64,000 bases of DNA from Zunongwangia endophytica (GCF_030409505.1 NZ_JAUFPZ010000002.1:1178001-1242000); one strand, 5' to 3'. Shown: positions 36,288 to 46,120, counted from the stretch's first letter. A program made the numbers and translations. The notes: a model not told the origin generated them from the sequence alone.

Positions 36288-36409
36288 TTATTCTTACATT
36301 AGGCTACAAATATTCTTACATTAGGCTACAAACTTGTGTTATTCAGCTACTTTTAACCATCCAAACCTTGATAAATTTGTAACAAATAATCATTATAAAA
36401 TTTATCAAG
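36288..36409 (+). promoter_or_regulatory. Regulatory region of the c26 SDR gene: direct repeats, promoter -7 box and inverted repeat
   Basis: Two adjacent copies of TATTCTTACATTAGGCTACA (36290-36335 region), then TAAATTTG at 36372-36379 as a -7 box, overlapped by CTTGATAAATTT (36367-36378), whose perfect complement AAATTTATCAAG (36398-36409) ends right at the ATG (36410). The 12-bp inverted repeat could be an operator or a 5'-UTR hairpin. The -33 box is weak. Confidence 0.6.
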
Positions 36410-37132
36410 ATGAAAACAGTTTTAATAACAGGAGGCAACAAAGGAATAGGATTTGAAACGGCTAAACAGTTGAGTAAGCTTGGATATAAAGTTTACATAG
36501 GCTGCAGAAGTGAAAATAATGCATTGGAAGCTCTGAAAAGTCTTAAAAACCAAGGATTAAATAGTGTTGATTGGATTCAGCTCGATGTAGCAGATAGCAA
36601 ATCAATAGAGCAAGGTAAAATTGAGCTAGCGTCAAAAATTGATTCTTTAGATATTTTAATCAATAATGCTGGTATTAGTGGTATTCAACCACAAAAGTTT
36701 TGTCATAATAATATCAAAACGTTAAGAAATATATTTGACACTAATTTCTTTGGTACTGTTGAAGTAACTCAAGAATTTTTTTCTTTACTGAAGAAAGCAG
36801 AACAGCCAATTATCATTAATATTTCCAGTGAAGTTGCATCTCTAGAAATCCATTCGTCAACAGGAAAAGATCCTAATTTGGAAATTTGGAGTGCTTATGG
36901 AGCATCAAAAACTGCTGTAAATGCATTTACGGTGATGCTTGCCAATGAATTAGAAGATAGCCCCTTCAAGGTATTTAGCGTAACACCAGGCTATACATCA
37001 ACCGATCTCAATGATCATCAAGGAACAAAAACGGTTGAAGAAGGTGCCACTCCTATTGTTAAAATAGCTAATAAACCAACTCTTTTTACTTCTGGAAAGT
37101 TTTATGGTGATCAGGGAGAAGTTTCTTGGTAA
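36410..37132 (+). CDS. Short-chain dehydrogenase/reductase (cassette c26)
   Basis: 240 aa Rossmann-fold NAD(P)-dependent oxidoreductase: TGGNKGIG (cofactor loop, about 7-14), NNAG (about 87-90), NISS with catalytic Ser, and YGASK (Tyr-x3-Lys). Substrate unknown. An AraC regulator follows 82 bp downstream on the same strand, and the pair shares one cassette. Start GTTGGCTGCA and end AGCTGCCAAC match only partly. Confidence 0.9.
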   Translation: MKTVLITGGNKGIGFETAKQLSKLGYKVYIGCRSENNALEALKSLKNQGLNSVDWIQLDVADSKSIEQGKIELASKIDSLDILINNAGISGIQPQKFCHNNIKTLRNIFDTNFFGTVEVTQEFFSLLKKAEQPIIINISSEVASLEIHSSTGKDPNLEIWSAYGASKTAVNAFTVMLANELEDSPFKVFSVTPGYTSTDLNDHQGTKTVEEGATPIVKIANKPTLFTSGKFYGDQGEVSW

Positions 37133-37214
37133 GTTACCTAATAGATTTAATTTTTAGTTCGCTAATATGATAATTATATGCTTAATTTTGTATTTATTGT
37201 AAGTAAGTATCTAA

Positions 37215-38132
37215 ATGCAGAAGATTTGTAAAGTAAAAACGATAGAAGAGTTTCATTCATTATCGGGTTTAGAAGCTCCACAGCATCCTTTAGTAAGTAT
37301 TATTAATTATGCTGGGTTGAATGTTTCTCAAAGAGAACGGGATTCTAGCTGGATGCTTGATTTTTATCTTATTGCTATAAAACGTGGTCTGCAAGGTAAA
37401 ATGTATTATGGTCAACAACGGTATGATTGCGATAATGGCATTATGTTTTTTGTAGCACCTAAACAAGTGTTTCGCATTCAGCCTGACCCAAGTAGTAATG
37501 AAGAAAGATCAGGATGGATGTTATTGATTCATCCTGATTTTATCTGGAATACTTCTTTGGCTAAAACAATATCGAAATATGATTTTTTTGACTATGCCAT
37601 AAATGAAGCTTTGTTCCTTTCAGAAGAAGAGGAAGTAACACTGGAATCTGTTTTGGATGCAATAAAGAAAGAATATCAAACGAATATTGACCAATACAGT
37701 CAAAACATTATTATCGCTCATATAGAGACTTTACTTCAATATTCTGAGCGTTTTTATAAACGTCAATTTAATACCAGAAAAATAACTAATTATGATATTG
37801 TTGAACGGTTTGAAAACTCATTGTTAAACTATTTTAAATCAGACATCGCGTTGCAAAAAGGTCTACCTAGTGTACAACTTTTAGCAGAAAAACTCCATAT
37901 TACATCTAAATATTTAAGCAGGCTCTTAAAAGAAATAACAGGACAAACCCCGCAGCAACATATTCAAGAAAAGATAATTGAAATTGCAAAATTAAAATTA
38001 TCTACCACAGAAGAATCAGTAAACGAAATAGCCTATAATTTAGGATTTACACATGCTCAATCATTCCATAAGTTATTTAAAAGAAAGACGGAACAATCCC
38101 CTATTCAATTTAGAAAATCATTTTTTCAATAA
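37215..38132 (+). CDS. AraC-family transcriptional regulator (cassette c26)
   Basis: 305 aa. An N-terminal sensor domain of about 190 residues, then an AraC HTH pair: LLAEKLHITSKYLSRLLKEITGQTPQQHIQ and VNEIAYNLGFTHAQSFHKLFKRKTEQSPIQFRKS. It probably regulates the adjacent SDR gene, whose upstream region has repeats that could be its operators (inferred). Confidence 0.92.
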   Translation: MQKICKVKTIEEFHSLSGLEAPQHPLVSIINYAGLNVSQRERDSSWMLDFYLIAIKRGLQGKMYYGQQRYDCDNGIMFFVAPKQVFRIQPDPSSNEERSGWMLLIHPDFIWNTSLAKTISKYDFFDYAINEALFLSEEEEVTLESVLDAIKKEYQTNIDQYSQNIIIAHIETLLQYSERFYKRQFNTRKITNYDIVERFENSLLNYFKSDIALQKGLPSVQLLAEKLHITSKYLSRLLKEITGQTPQQHIQEKIIEIAKLKLSTTEESVNEIAYNLGFTHAQSFHKLFKRKTEQSPIQFRKSFFQ

Positions 38133-38162
38133 TTATACTTCCGTTTCCTCTACAAGAAAGAC

Positions 38163-38292
38163 AGCTGCCAACACCGTATAACAACAATTGCGGGCTGCGG
38201 ACACAACAGCGCAAACATAAAAGTCGGTAATTTTATTTATATTAGTTTCTAACCAATCCGCAACTGATTGTTATACTATCCCGTTGTACAAC
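38163..38292 (+). repeat. attC-25
   Basis: R'' AGCTGCCAAC, R' GTTGTACAAC (c27 start). Class D, GTATAACAACAATTGCGG / CCGCAACTGATTGTTATAC. Confidence 0.82.
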
Positions 38293-38301
38293 ATACCCGA
38301 A

Positions 38302-38997
38302 ATGAACAAACTGCTAACAATTTTACTTCTGATTTTCTTATTTCTGTCTTGTAAAAACGATAAGAAATCTGAATTGGAATTTTATGTGGAAAACCAAACC
38401 TCATTTTTCGATTTAAGAAATGGAGATTGGACAAAAAATTCGTGGATTAGAAAACCTGAAAATCTAAAAATTGTTCACGAATCATTTAAAAAATTTGGTT
38501 ACGACAAACTCAAAAACCTGATTTTTAAAAATGACAATGAATTTTTAATTCAAGGAATTTATATAAAACGGAATTTCGAGAATTTAATGGACAGTTTGGA
38601 ATTGACTTACAGCAAACCAGAAATACAAACAAAATATTACGTTGAATTTTGGAATCGGAGAAAAGCAGAACAAAATGACTCAATCGTTTATGAAATTATC
38701 CGAGAATTTAACTCAATGAAATCTGATAAAAAACCACTGAATTATCAAAATCAGTTTGAAAATGACACTTTAGTTGACTTATTGAAAATTGAGTTTGATA
38801 ACGAAAATCTGAATTCTAAAAAAGCGGTAACTGACTTTTACACATTAAAAAAATACGGATTTAATCAATCAGCTTATAACCTACTCTATGAACGAGCAGA
38901 ATATTCGGAATTGGAATTAGACCGAGAAAAATTAAGAAAGGAATTGACAAAAACAACAGAATTTGAACAACCTTGGCTTATCGATAATGAAAAATAA
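38302..38997 (+). CDS. Lipoprotein of unknown function (cassette c27)
   Basis: 231 aa from the ATG at 38302 (an upstream TTG lies in the R' box). MNKLLTILLLIFLFLSCKND is a type II signal peptide with Cys17. The mature domain is helical and charged. Family not recognised. The cassette ends are self-palindromic: GTTGTACAAC at both. Confidence 0.58.
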   Translation: MNKLLTILLLIFLFLSCKNDKKSELEFYVENQTSFFDLRNGDWTKNSWIRKPENLKIVHESFKKFGYDKLKNLIFKNDNEFLIQGIYIKRNFENLMDSLELTYSKPEIQTKYYVEFWNRRKAEQNDSIVYEIIREFNSMKSDKKPLNYQNQFENDTLVDLLKIEFDNENLNSKKAVTDFYTLKKYGFNQSAYNLLYERAEYSELELDREKLRKELTKTTEFEQPWLIDNEK

Positions 38998-39002
38998 AGT
39001 AC

Positions 39003-39142
39003 GTTGTACAACAATGTATAACCGCAATTACGGCGGATTCGACTACGTCCGAATCCACTCGGAATTGCGAGCGTCAGTGCTAAACCAAAAATAATCGCTA
39101 ATTTAACCCGTAACTGACGGTTATACGAGACCGTTGTGTGTA
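39003..39142 (+). repeat. attC-26
   Basis: R'' GTTGTACAAC (exact), R' GTTGTGTGTA (c28 start). Class E, like attC-7. Confidence 0.82.
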
Positions 39143-39152
39143 ATTTTACAGA

Positions 39153-40369
39153 ATGACAAATATAAATCTGAATTATAATTCGACTTACATAAGCATCAAT
39201 TTGATTGATGAATTAGATTATGTAATTGGAGGTTATGGAAAACCAAATGCTATTTTTATTTACTCTTTAAATACCTTTTTAGAAGCATTTATATTAAATA
39301 GTTCATTTTATTTATCTAGTCAAGAATTTAAACATCTACAGATAGTTTCTAAAGCTATTTTTCCAAATGGTAGACCAATTTTAGAATTACTTTCTAAAAC
39401 TCAAAAATTAAGTGCGATTGGAGGAATTGGAAATGAAATTGGACAAGTAGTAGCATTAGGAAGTTTTGATCCAGAAAATCCGAAATCTTATCAAGAAAGA
39501 ATAAAAGATTTTATAGAAAATGGGCTTCATGCAAAAGAAACTCGAGAAAAATATCTCATTCTTACTTTTGTAGATAAAGAAATAAAGAAATTCCATATTT
39601 AAATATTGGTCGAGTCGACGATGGATATGTCGCAACAGTAAGTAAAAATTCTCCACAAAAATTCTATTCAAAATTTTGTGAAGTAACTAAAAGCACAAAT
39701 ATTCAATCTACTCTTCCATTTTATAGTTATAATTTTCAGGTAAAAGAAATTCAATCGAGAGGTATTGGCAGAGAAATTATTAAAAAGTTGACAGATTCAT
39801 TTCAAGAAAAACAGAATGAAATAAATCAGTATTTTGGTTATTCAAATCAGACAATTCCTCCACTAGTAAACATATTACTTTCTCAATGTCAGAACATATC
39901 AGACATTCCTGATAAAATGTTGCAATTAAGAGAAGATTTTACACAACTAAGAGAATCAATCGTCAAATATGAATGTAAAATAAACGAAGCTGGGAACATT
40001 AAAGAACAACTTGATGCTATCGATGAGCTAAATGAGTTTTGGACAACTTTCAATAAGAAATACAATAAGGATAGTAGACTAATTTATCAATTCTGGGAAG
40101 TTGCAAAAGAATCAAATTTTGAAGAATCTTTAGATAATGCTATTGATTCTAATAGTGCTACAAACATAATTGAAGATTTAAATGTTGGTAAAGTAGCTGG
40201 AAAAAGTGCGATAAAATTGTTCGACTGGTATAAAGAAAGAAAAATAATAAATCGTTTTAAAGGTGCTACTGATATATGGAAATTGTTCCAAAATTCACCG
40301 AATGTCAAAAAACATATTTCGGAGTTCGAAAGAGTTTTTGATACGAAACTGAATAGAGATGATTTATAG
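39153..40369 (+). pseudogene. Protein of unknown family, frameshifted by an 8-bp tandem duplication (cassette c28)
   Basis: The first reading frame (39153-39602, 149 aa) stops after VDKEIKKFHI. The sequence AAAGAAAT occurs twice in tandem at 39576-39591; with one copy removed the frame continues as VDKEIPYLNIGRVDDGYVA through to the stop at 40369, giving about 402 aa. The C-terminal part (about 200-400) is helical with coiled-coil segments (MLQLREDFTQLRESIVKYE). Family not recognised. It may be a recent knock-out or a slippage-type ON/OFF switch. Ends GTTGTGTGTA / TACACACAAC match exactly. Confidence 0.75.
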
Positions 40370-40400
40370 CAACTAAATAAGAAAGTTAGAGAAGTAAAAC

Positions 40401-40541
40401 TACACACAACATCGGTTAAGGCAAATAGCCGGTAAAGCGCTAAAATTGTTATTTTAGAAACTAATTAAATTTATTCGATAAGCCGACAAATCCGTGTCCC
40501 CTACTCCGGCAACTTGTCCTTAACCGTAACCGTTATATACA
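40401..40541 (+). repeat. attC-27
   Basis: R'' TACACACAAC (exact), R' GTTATATACA (c29 start). Class C: CGGTTAAGGCAAATAGCCGG / CCGGCAACTTGTCCTTAACCG. Confidence 0.83.
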
Positions 40542-40606
40542 ATGGCTCCAAATGTACTTTCCTGAAATAGGTTGACTAAAAATTAAACCTTTTAGTACTA
40601 TACCTA

Positions 40607-40996
40607 ATGAATGAACAAAATGAACACTGTCGAAAAAATTCCTACAAAAAAGTAGGTTACGATCTTAAACTGCTGATCATCGATCAGATCCAAAATGCAC
40701 AGATTTCTATTAATCGTGCTGCTATTAAATATCAAGTTTCCAGAGCTTCCATCTATTACTGGTTAAAAAAATACAGTACTTTAGAACAAAAGAAACTAGT
40801 GATGAGCAAGAAAGATGAAATCAAGAAACTTAAAGAAAAAATAGAGGAACTCGAGTTTGTAAAAGACTTCCAGCAAGATATTATTGCTGACATGGAACTT
40901 ATTACAGGAGTTGATATGGCAAAAAAGTCTTTGCCCAAAACATTAGCAGACGAGATCGAAAAAAAGAAACTAAACCGTTCAAAAGAAAATGGTTGA
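40607..40996 (+). CDS. IS3-family transposase OrfA, element A copy 2
   Basis: Same protein as OrfA of copy 1 (129 aa, HTH plus leucine-zipper-like helix). The A-AAA-AAG slippery site is conserved. Confidence 0.92.
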   Translation: MNEQNEHCRKNSYKKVGYDLKLLIIDQIQNAQISINRAAIKYQVSRASIYYWLKKYSTLEQKKLVMSKKDEIKKLKEKIEELEFVKDFQQDIIADMELITGVDMAKKSLPKTLADEIEKKKLNRSKENG

Positions 40997-41859
40997 TCAA
41001 ATGTTTTGGGATTTCTAAACAAGCTTTTTATAAACAATTAAGATCTCAAAAGACCAGACAAGTTCAGCAACAGCTGATCATTCGGCTTATAAAAGACTAC
41101 CGAAGTAAGTATGGAATGCGTACCGGTGGGATTAAACTCTATAAAGAATTAAAGGATGATATGAACCGACTCGGTATCAAAATAGGAAGAGATAAATTCT
41201 ATCGAGTAATGCGAATGAATAACCTACTCGTTCCTAAATTAAAGCGATCCCATATTACAACCGATTCAAAACATCGATTCTTTAAATACAAAAACTTGAT
41301 AAAGAATAAAGTACCTAGTAGACCTGAACAACTTTGGGTAAGCGATATCACCTATATCAAAACACAGAGTGGCCATAGTTACCTGGCTCTGGTCACAGAC
41401 GCCTATTCAAAGCAAATTATGGGGTATAAACTAGCAAGCCATATGAAAACCTCTCTTTGTATAGATGCACTTAAAATGGCGCTTAAAAATAGAAAATACA
41501 AAAATCAGAAACTCATCCATCATTCCGATCGAGGAATTCAGTATTGTAATCCACTATATACCGGCTTCGCTGAGCAAGAAGGAATACTTATGAGTATGAC
41601 CGAAAAGTATGATCCTTATGAAAATGCGATAGCAGAACGCATTAACAGAACACTCAAATATGAATACGATTTAAAACGTACCATAAAAAACACTAAATTA
41701 GCCAAGAAGATGGTCAAACGAGCCGTGGAAATTTATAACAATAAGCGACCACATTTTAGTCTCAAATTGAACACCCCTAACTTTGTTCATTTGAACAAAA
41801 ATGTAGACTATCATTCCTACAAAAGGAACAAACAGAATTTAGAAGTATTGACCATTTAA
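40993..41859 (+). CDS. IS3-family transposase OrfB, element A copy 2
   Basis: Same protein as OrfB of copy 1 (288 aa, DDE integrase core). Confidence 0.93.
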   Translation: MIKCFGISKQAFYKQLRSQKTRQVQQQLIIRLIKDYRSKYGMRTGGIKLYKELKDDMNRLGIKIGRDKFYRVMRMNNLLVPKLKRSHITTDSKHRFFKYKNLIKNKVPSRPEQLWVSDITYIKTQSGHSYLALVTDAYSKQIMGYKLASHMKTSLCIDALKMALKNRKYKNQKLIHHSDRGIQYCNPLYTGFAEQEGILMSMTEKYDPYENAIAERINRTLKYEYDLKRTIKNTKLAKKMVKRAVEIYNNKRPHFSLKLNTPNFVHLNKNVDYHSYKRNKQNLEVLTI

Positions 41860-42027
41860 AATGTCCAAAATTGAACCAAAAATGGTCAACCTATTTCAGT
41901 ATAATACAAAAACGAAAAATGAAATTTTTAAGTTCCAAATTTTGATAAAAATGTAACTTTTTTTAAAAAAAGCCAACTAATACTTCAGTAATGAAAATGA
42001 AAAATAAATTATAATTTAAAAATAGAT

Positions 42028-42210
42028 ATGGATTATTTCTTTTGGGGTTTAATTGCAATAGGAGCTTTTTACAGTATAAAAGAATCTAAAACAAAAAAAT
42101 TAAAAAAAATATTTATCGGATTATATGCTTCCATATTTATAATTGGATTTGCTTATTTATCTGGAGAACAAATCGGACAAGCTATTTATCATTTAAGCCA
42201 CTCCAATTAG
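42028..42210 (+). CDS. Small two-TM protein (cassette c29)
   Basis: 60 aa: a first hydrophobic segment (YFFWGLIAIGAFYSI), a basic turn (KESKTKKLKK), a second hydrophobic segment (IFIGLYASIFIIGFAYL) and a polar tail. It is the only candidate ORF of c29 outside the IS; the remaining 280 bp to the attC site hold nothing I recognise except the GTGTCGCCACA motif of the non-coding family at 42479-42489. Confidence 0.5.
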   Translation: MDYFFWGLIAIGAFYSIKESKTKKLKKIFIGLYASIFIIGFAYLSGEQIGQAIYHLSHSN

Positions 42211-42488
42211 TTGACTAATTAATCATAGTATTTTACTATATAAGTTCCAATTAAAAAAAATAAATAAATTCAATGATTAATTAAAAGTAAATTTCAAAGA
42301 TCTTAGGCATTTTTTTCAATTACTGGGACTCTAATATTTTTAGATTTTGCTCTGGAAACCGCAATATCTGAATGAAAAAACTCTAATTAAATTGATCAAT
42401 AATAAATACTTTCTTTGATATTAATTAATGTCAAATTGAATCGATTTAAAAAATTGGAATTCTTATACAATACAATACGTGTCGCCAC

Positions 42489-42625
42489 AGTATATAACAA
42501 CGGTTATCACAAATAGCGGTATTTCGTAAAAAAGTGTATTTTAAAGTTCTAATAAACAAAGTTCTCAGTCGACAAATCCGCGTCCCTAACTCCGCAACTT
42601 GTGTTAACCGAGACCGTTGCCTTCA
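42489..42625 (+). repeat. attC-28
   Basis: R'' AGTATATAAC (9 of 10 with the c29 start), R' GTTGCCTTCA (c30 start). Class C: CGGTTATCACAAATAGCGG / CCGCAACTTGTGTTAACCG. Confidence 0.83.
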
Positions 42626-43123
42626 ATTGCTCATAACAAAAAACTATGCGGATATTAATTGATAAAATATCGGATTAAAACAATCCAAAATCGATTAAAT
42701 TCAATCACTTTTTTTTAAATCAAAAATTATAGAAAATAAAAACTATTTGATAAAGATTTCTAATAATTAATAGTTTAAAAAGAACAATTTAAACTCAATT
42801 TGATAGAAAAAATAAATCTAAACAAGCGAAAATTGATAAAATTCAGTCGTTTTTTCTAAAATTCAATCTTCTGGAAAAAAATGATGAAAATTAATTCTGA
42901 CAAACAAAATCTAAAGAAAAAAAGCTTACTCAAACCGAAAATAAAATTGATGAAACTCTAGAATCCAAAAAAAATTAATTCAAAACGGATGATTTTAAAG
43001 TCGATTTTCTAATTTAACTTCTCTCCTACTCGTTTATTGAGTAACAAATGAAAATTCAATGACTTTTAATAAAATAATGAAACGTAAAAGCGGCTCGTTC
43101 TCAGCAAAACGTGTCGCAACAGA
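42616..43123 (+). other. Cassette c30: ORF-less cassette body (non-coding family)
   Basis: Starts GTTGCCTTCAATTGCTC, ends AAGGCAAC. No credible ORF. Repeated GATAAAAT-type units, CTCTCCTACTC and GTGTCGCAACAGAAAGG at the 3' end link it to c10. Confidence 0.52.
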
Positions 43124-43261
43124 AAGGCAACAATGGTTATAATTAATTGCTACTGAATTTTCTACCGAAAATTCAAGCTTTTTTGCTAAATTTATTTCCA
43201 CAATTGAAAATCCTAGCGGATTTTCAACGCAACATAATCATAACCCAAACCGTTGTGCAAC
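43124..43261 (+). repeat. attC-29
   Basis: R'' AAGGCAAC (8 of 8), R' GTTGTGCAAC (c31 start). GGTTATAATTAATTGC / GCAACATAATCATAACC; loop hairpin GAAAATCC-TAGC-GGATTTTC. Class of attC-1 and attC-4. Confidence 0.83.
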
Positions 43262-43280
43262 ATTTGAAAAAAAATCGAGA

Positions 43281-43838
43281 ATGGAATTAAAATATTTGAA
43301 TAGCATTAAAAAGCAGTTTGAATATTACAAATCTGTAGGAGAAAAAACATTTTCGCAACTTGATGAAAAGGATTTTTTTTGGCAGTTCAACGAAGAATCG
43401 AATTCAATCGCGATAATAGTGAATCATCTTTCAGGAAATATGAAATCACGTTGGACTGATTTCCTTACTTCTGACGGCGAAAAAGAATGGCGGAATCGTG
43501 ATTTGGAATTTGAATCAGTAATTAAAACAAAAGAACAATTATTATTAAAATGGAATGACGGTTGGGAATGCTTATTTGACGCCTTGAACTCGATAAATAA
43601 AGAGAATTTTGATACGGAAATATTTATTAGAAATCAATCTCATTCAATTTTAGAGGCTATAAATCGACAATTTGCTCATTATTCATATCACATTGGACAA
43701 ATCGTTTATATCGGGCGAATGATTAAAGAAAAAGAATGGAAAAGTTTGACAATCCCAAAAGGAAATTCATCGGATTTTAATAAAGCCAAATTCTCGAAAG
43801 GAAAACACGGTGGACATTTTTCAGATGATATAATATAA
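43281..43838 (+). CDS. DUF1572 / DinB-like protein (cassette c31)
   Basis: 185 aa four-helix-bundle protein. IAIIVNHLSGNMKSRWTDF (first His) and HYSYHIGQIVYIGRMI (HxxxH) are the DinB/DUF1572 metal-binding residues; KFSKGKHGGHFSDDII is the typical C-terminus. Related proteins are thiol-dependent transferases (bacillithiol or similar) or of unknown function. Ends GTTGTGCAAC / GTTGCACAAC match exactly. Confidence 0.85.
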   Translation: MELKYLNSIKKQFEYYKSVGEKTFSQLDEKDFFWQFNEESNSIAIIVNHLSGNMKSRWTDFLTSDGEKEWRNRDLEFESVIKTKEQLLLKWNDGWECLFDALNSINKENFDTEIFIRNQSHSILEAINRQFAHYSYHIGQIVYIGRMIKEKEWKSLTIPKGNSSDFNKAKFSKGKHGGHFSDDII

Positions 43839-43850
43839 CGGATAAAAAAC

Positions 43851-44049
43851 GTTGCACAACACCGTATATAGCTCATAGCTGGGCAGTTGCTTAATCGAAG
43901 TTTCGGCATATTTGCGAAGTCCGCCAAATTTTTTAATTTGGCTTATTGAAAAAAAGGTAATAAGAAAATTGAAAAATTCGGCTCGTGCTCAACCGAAAAG
44001 TAATTGCGAATTTGCACGCTACGAGCCATATACAATCACGTTGTAAAAC
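43851..44049 (+). repeat. attC-30
   Basis: R'' GTTGCACAAC (exact), R' GTTGTAAAAC (c32 start). Class B-like, CGTATATAGCTCATAGC / GCTACGAGCCATATAC. Confidence 0.83.
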
Positions 44050-44060
44050 ATTTGAACAAA

Positions 44061-44597
44061 ATGAACCGCATCCTAACAACTTTAGGGATTTTAATAATAT
44101 TAATTAGTTGTAAGTCGACTAAAATTGATACAGAATCTGAATTCAAAATTACAAATGACTCTGTAAATCTATATGCATTTATCGGAGAAAAAATATCTGT
44201 AACTGAATTTGACCCAAATGAAAACAATGAACGAATGGAAATTGACTCAATAACAGGAGACACTTTGATATTTAAAAGTTATGTTATGGATAAAGGTTTC
44301 AGAAATAAATACAAAGTAATAAGGAATGTTTACAACGAACTGAGAACAGATACGGTTGAATTTGATGCATACGACCATTATGGAAGACCTGCATTTGAAG
44401 ATTACCAAAACGTACTACTCTACTTATCTTATAGCGAAGAAAAAAACAAATACTATCATCAAAAATATATATTTGACCCAATTGAAAAAGACAGAAATGG
44501 AAATTGGAAAGGCTTAAAAGGAGAAAGTATAGAAAAACTATTTACTGAACAGAAGAACGGATATTTGTCTGCGAGAGGATTATTTGACAGCAAATAA
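44061..44597 (+). CDS. Lipoprotein of unknown function (cassette c32)
   Basis: 178 aa from the ATG at 44061; the longer in-frame extension runs back into attC-30. MNRILTTLGILIILISCKST is a type II signal peptide with Cys17. Mature domain: ITNDSVNLYAFIGEKISVTEFDP and TLIFKSYVMDKGFRNKYKV. Family not recognised. Ends GTTGTAAAAC / GTTTTACAAC match exactly. Confidence 0.6.
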   Translation: MNRILTTLGILIILISCKSTKIDTESEFKITNDSVNLYAFIGEKISVTEFDPNENNERMEIDSITGDTLIFKSYVMDKGFRNKYKVIRNVYNELRTDTVEFDAYDHYGRPAFEDYQNVLLYLSYSEEKNKYYHQKYIFDPIEKDRNGNWKGLKGESIEKLFTEQKNGYLSARGLFDSK

Positions 44598-44601
44598 AAA
44601 C

Positions 44602-44802
44602 GTTTTACAACAACGTATATAAAAAATAGCTAGGTCTGTTTAAACTGAAATTTTTGGTATATTTGGTTAGTCACCAAATCTTTTGATTTGGCTTTTAAAA
44701 AGTAAAGTTAAAAACAAAATGCAAAAGATTTGGCTTGTTTTATGGAGAAAAGTTAATTACTAATTTCTAAGCTACTTTTCATATACAATCACGTTAGCTG
44801 CA
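44602..44802 (+). repeat. attC-31
   Basis: R'' GTTTTACAAC (exact), R' GTTAGCTGCA (c33 start). Class B with TATATTTG. Confidence 0.83.
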
Positions 44803-44867
44803 AGTGAAAAGAATGTACTTTCCTGAAATAGGTTGACTAAAAATTAAACCTTTTAGTACTATACCTA

Positions 44868-45257
44868 ATGAATGAACAAAATGAACACTGTCGAAAAAAT
44901 TCCTACAAAAAAGTAGGTTACGATCTTAAACTGCTGATCATCGATCAGATCCAAAATGCACAGATTTCTATTAATCGTGCTGCTATTAAATATCAAGTTT
45001 CCAGAGCTTCCATCTATTACTGGTTAAAAAAATACAGTACTTTAGAACAAAAGAAACTAGTGATGAGCAAGAAAGATGAAATCAAGAAACTTAAAGAAAA
45101 AATAGAGGAACTCGAGTTTGTAAAAGACTTCCAGCAAGATATTATTGCTGACATGGAACTTATTACAGGAGTTGATATGGCAAAAAAGTCTTTGCCCAAA
45201 ACATTAGCAGACGAGATCGAAAAAAAGAAACTAAACCGTTCAAAAGAAAATGGTTGA
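44868..45257 (+). CDS. IS3-family transposase OrfA, element A copy 3
   Basis: Same protein as OrfA of copy 1. Confidence 0.92.
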   Translation: MNEQNEHCRKNSYKKVGYDLKLLIIDQIQNAQISINRAAIKYQVSRASIYYWLKKYSTLEQKKLVMSKKDEIKKLKEKIEELEFVKDFQQDIIADMELITGVDMAKKSLPKTLADEIEKKKLNRSKENG

Positions 45258-46120
45258 TCAAATGTTTTGGGATTTCTAAACAAGCTTTTTATAAACAATT
45301 AAGATCTCAAAAGACCAGACAAGTTCAGCAACAGCTGATCATTCGGCTTATAAAAGACTACCGAAGTAAGTATGGAATGCGTACCGGTGGGATTAAACTC
45401 TATAAAGAATTAAAGGATGATATGAACCGACTCGGTATCAAAATAGGAAGAGATAAATTCTATCGAGTAATGCGAATGAATAACCTACTCGTTCCTAAAT
45501 TAAAGCGATCCCATATTACAACCGATTCAAAACATCGATTCTTTAAATACAAAAACTTGATAAAGAATAAAGTACCTAGTAGACCTGAACAACTTTGGGT
45601 AAGCGATATCACCTATATCAAAACACAGAGTGGCCATAGTTACCTGGCTCTGGTCACAGACGCCTATTCAAAGCAAATTATGGGGTATAAACTAGCAAGC
45701 CATATGAAAACCTCTCTTTGTATAGATGCACTTAAAATGGCGCTTAAAAATAGAAAATACAAAAATCAGAAACTCATCCATCATTCCGATCGAGGAATTC
45801 AGTATTGTAATCCACTATATACCGGCTTCGCTGAGCAAGAAGGAATACTTATGAGTATGACCGAAAAGTATGATCCTTATGAAAATGCGATAGCAGAACG
45901 CATTAACAGAACACTCAAATATGAATACGATTTAAAACGTACCATAAAAAACACTAAATTAGCCAAGAAGATGGTCAAACGAGCCGTGGAAATTTATAAC
46001 AATAAGCGACCACATTTTAGTCTCAAATTGAACACCCCTAACTTTGTTCATTTGAACAAAAATGTAGACTATCATTCCTACAAAAGGAACAAACAGAATT
46101 TAGAAGTATTGACCATTTAA
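45254..46120 (+). CDS. IS3-family transposase OrfB, element A copy 3
   Basis: Same protein as OrfB of copy 1 (DDE core). Confidence 0.93.
   Translation: MIKCFGISKQAFYKQLRSQKTRQVQQQLIIRLIKDYRSKYGMRTGGIKLYKELKDDMNRLGIKIGRDKFYRVMRMNNLLVPKLKRSHITTDSKHRFFKYKNLIKNKVPSRPEQLWVSDITYIKTQSGHSYLALVTDAYSKQIMGYKLASHMKTSLCIDALKMALKNRKYKNQKLIHHSDRGIQYCNPLYTGFAEQEGILMSMTEKYDPYENAIAERINRTLKYEYDLKRTIKNTKLAKKMVKRAVEIYNNKRPHFSLKLNTPNFVHLNKNVDYHSYKRNKQNLEVLTI

Larger units (their letters stand above)
40553..41908 (+). mobile_element. IS3-family element A, copy 2 (inside cassette c29)
   Basis: Same 1356-bp element as at 30708, inserted 21 bp after the start of c29. Flanks AAA on both sides are compatible with a 3-bp target duplication. 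The cassette ends around it still match (GTTATATAC / GTATATAAC), so this is a simple insertion. Confidence 0.9.
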
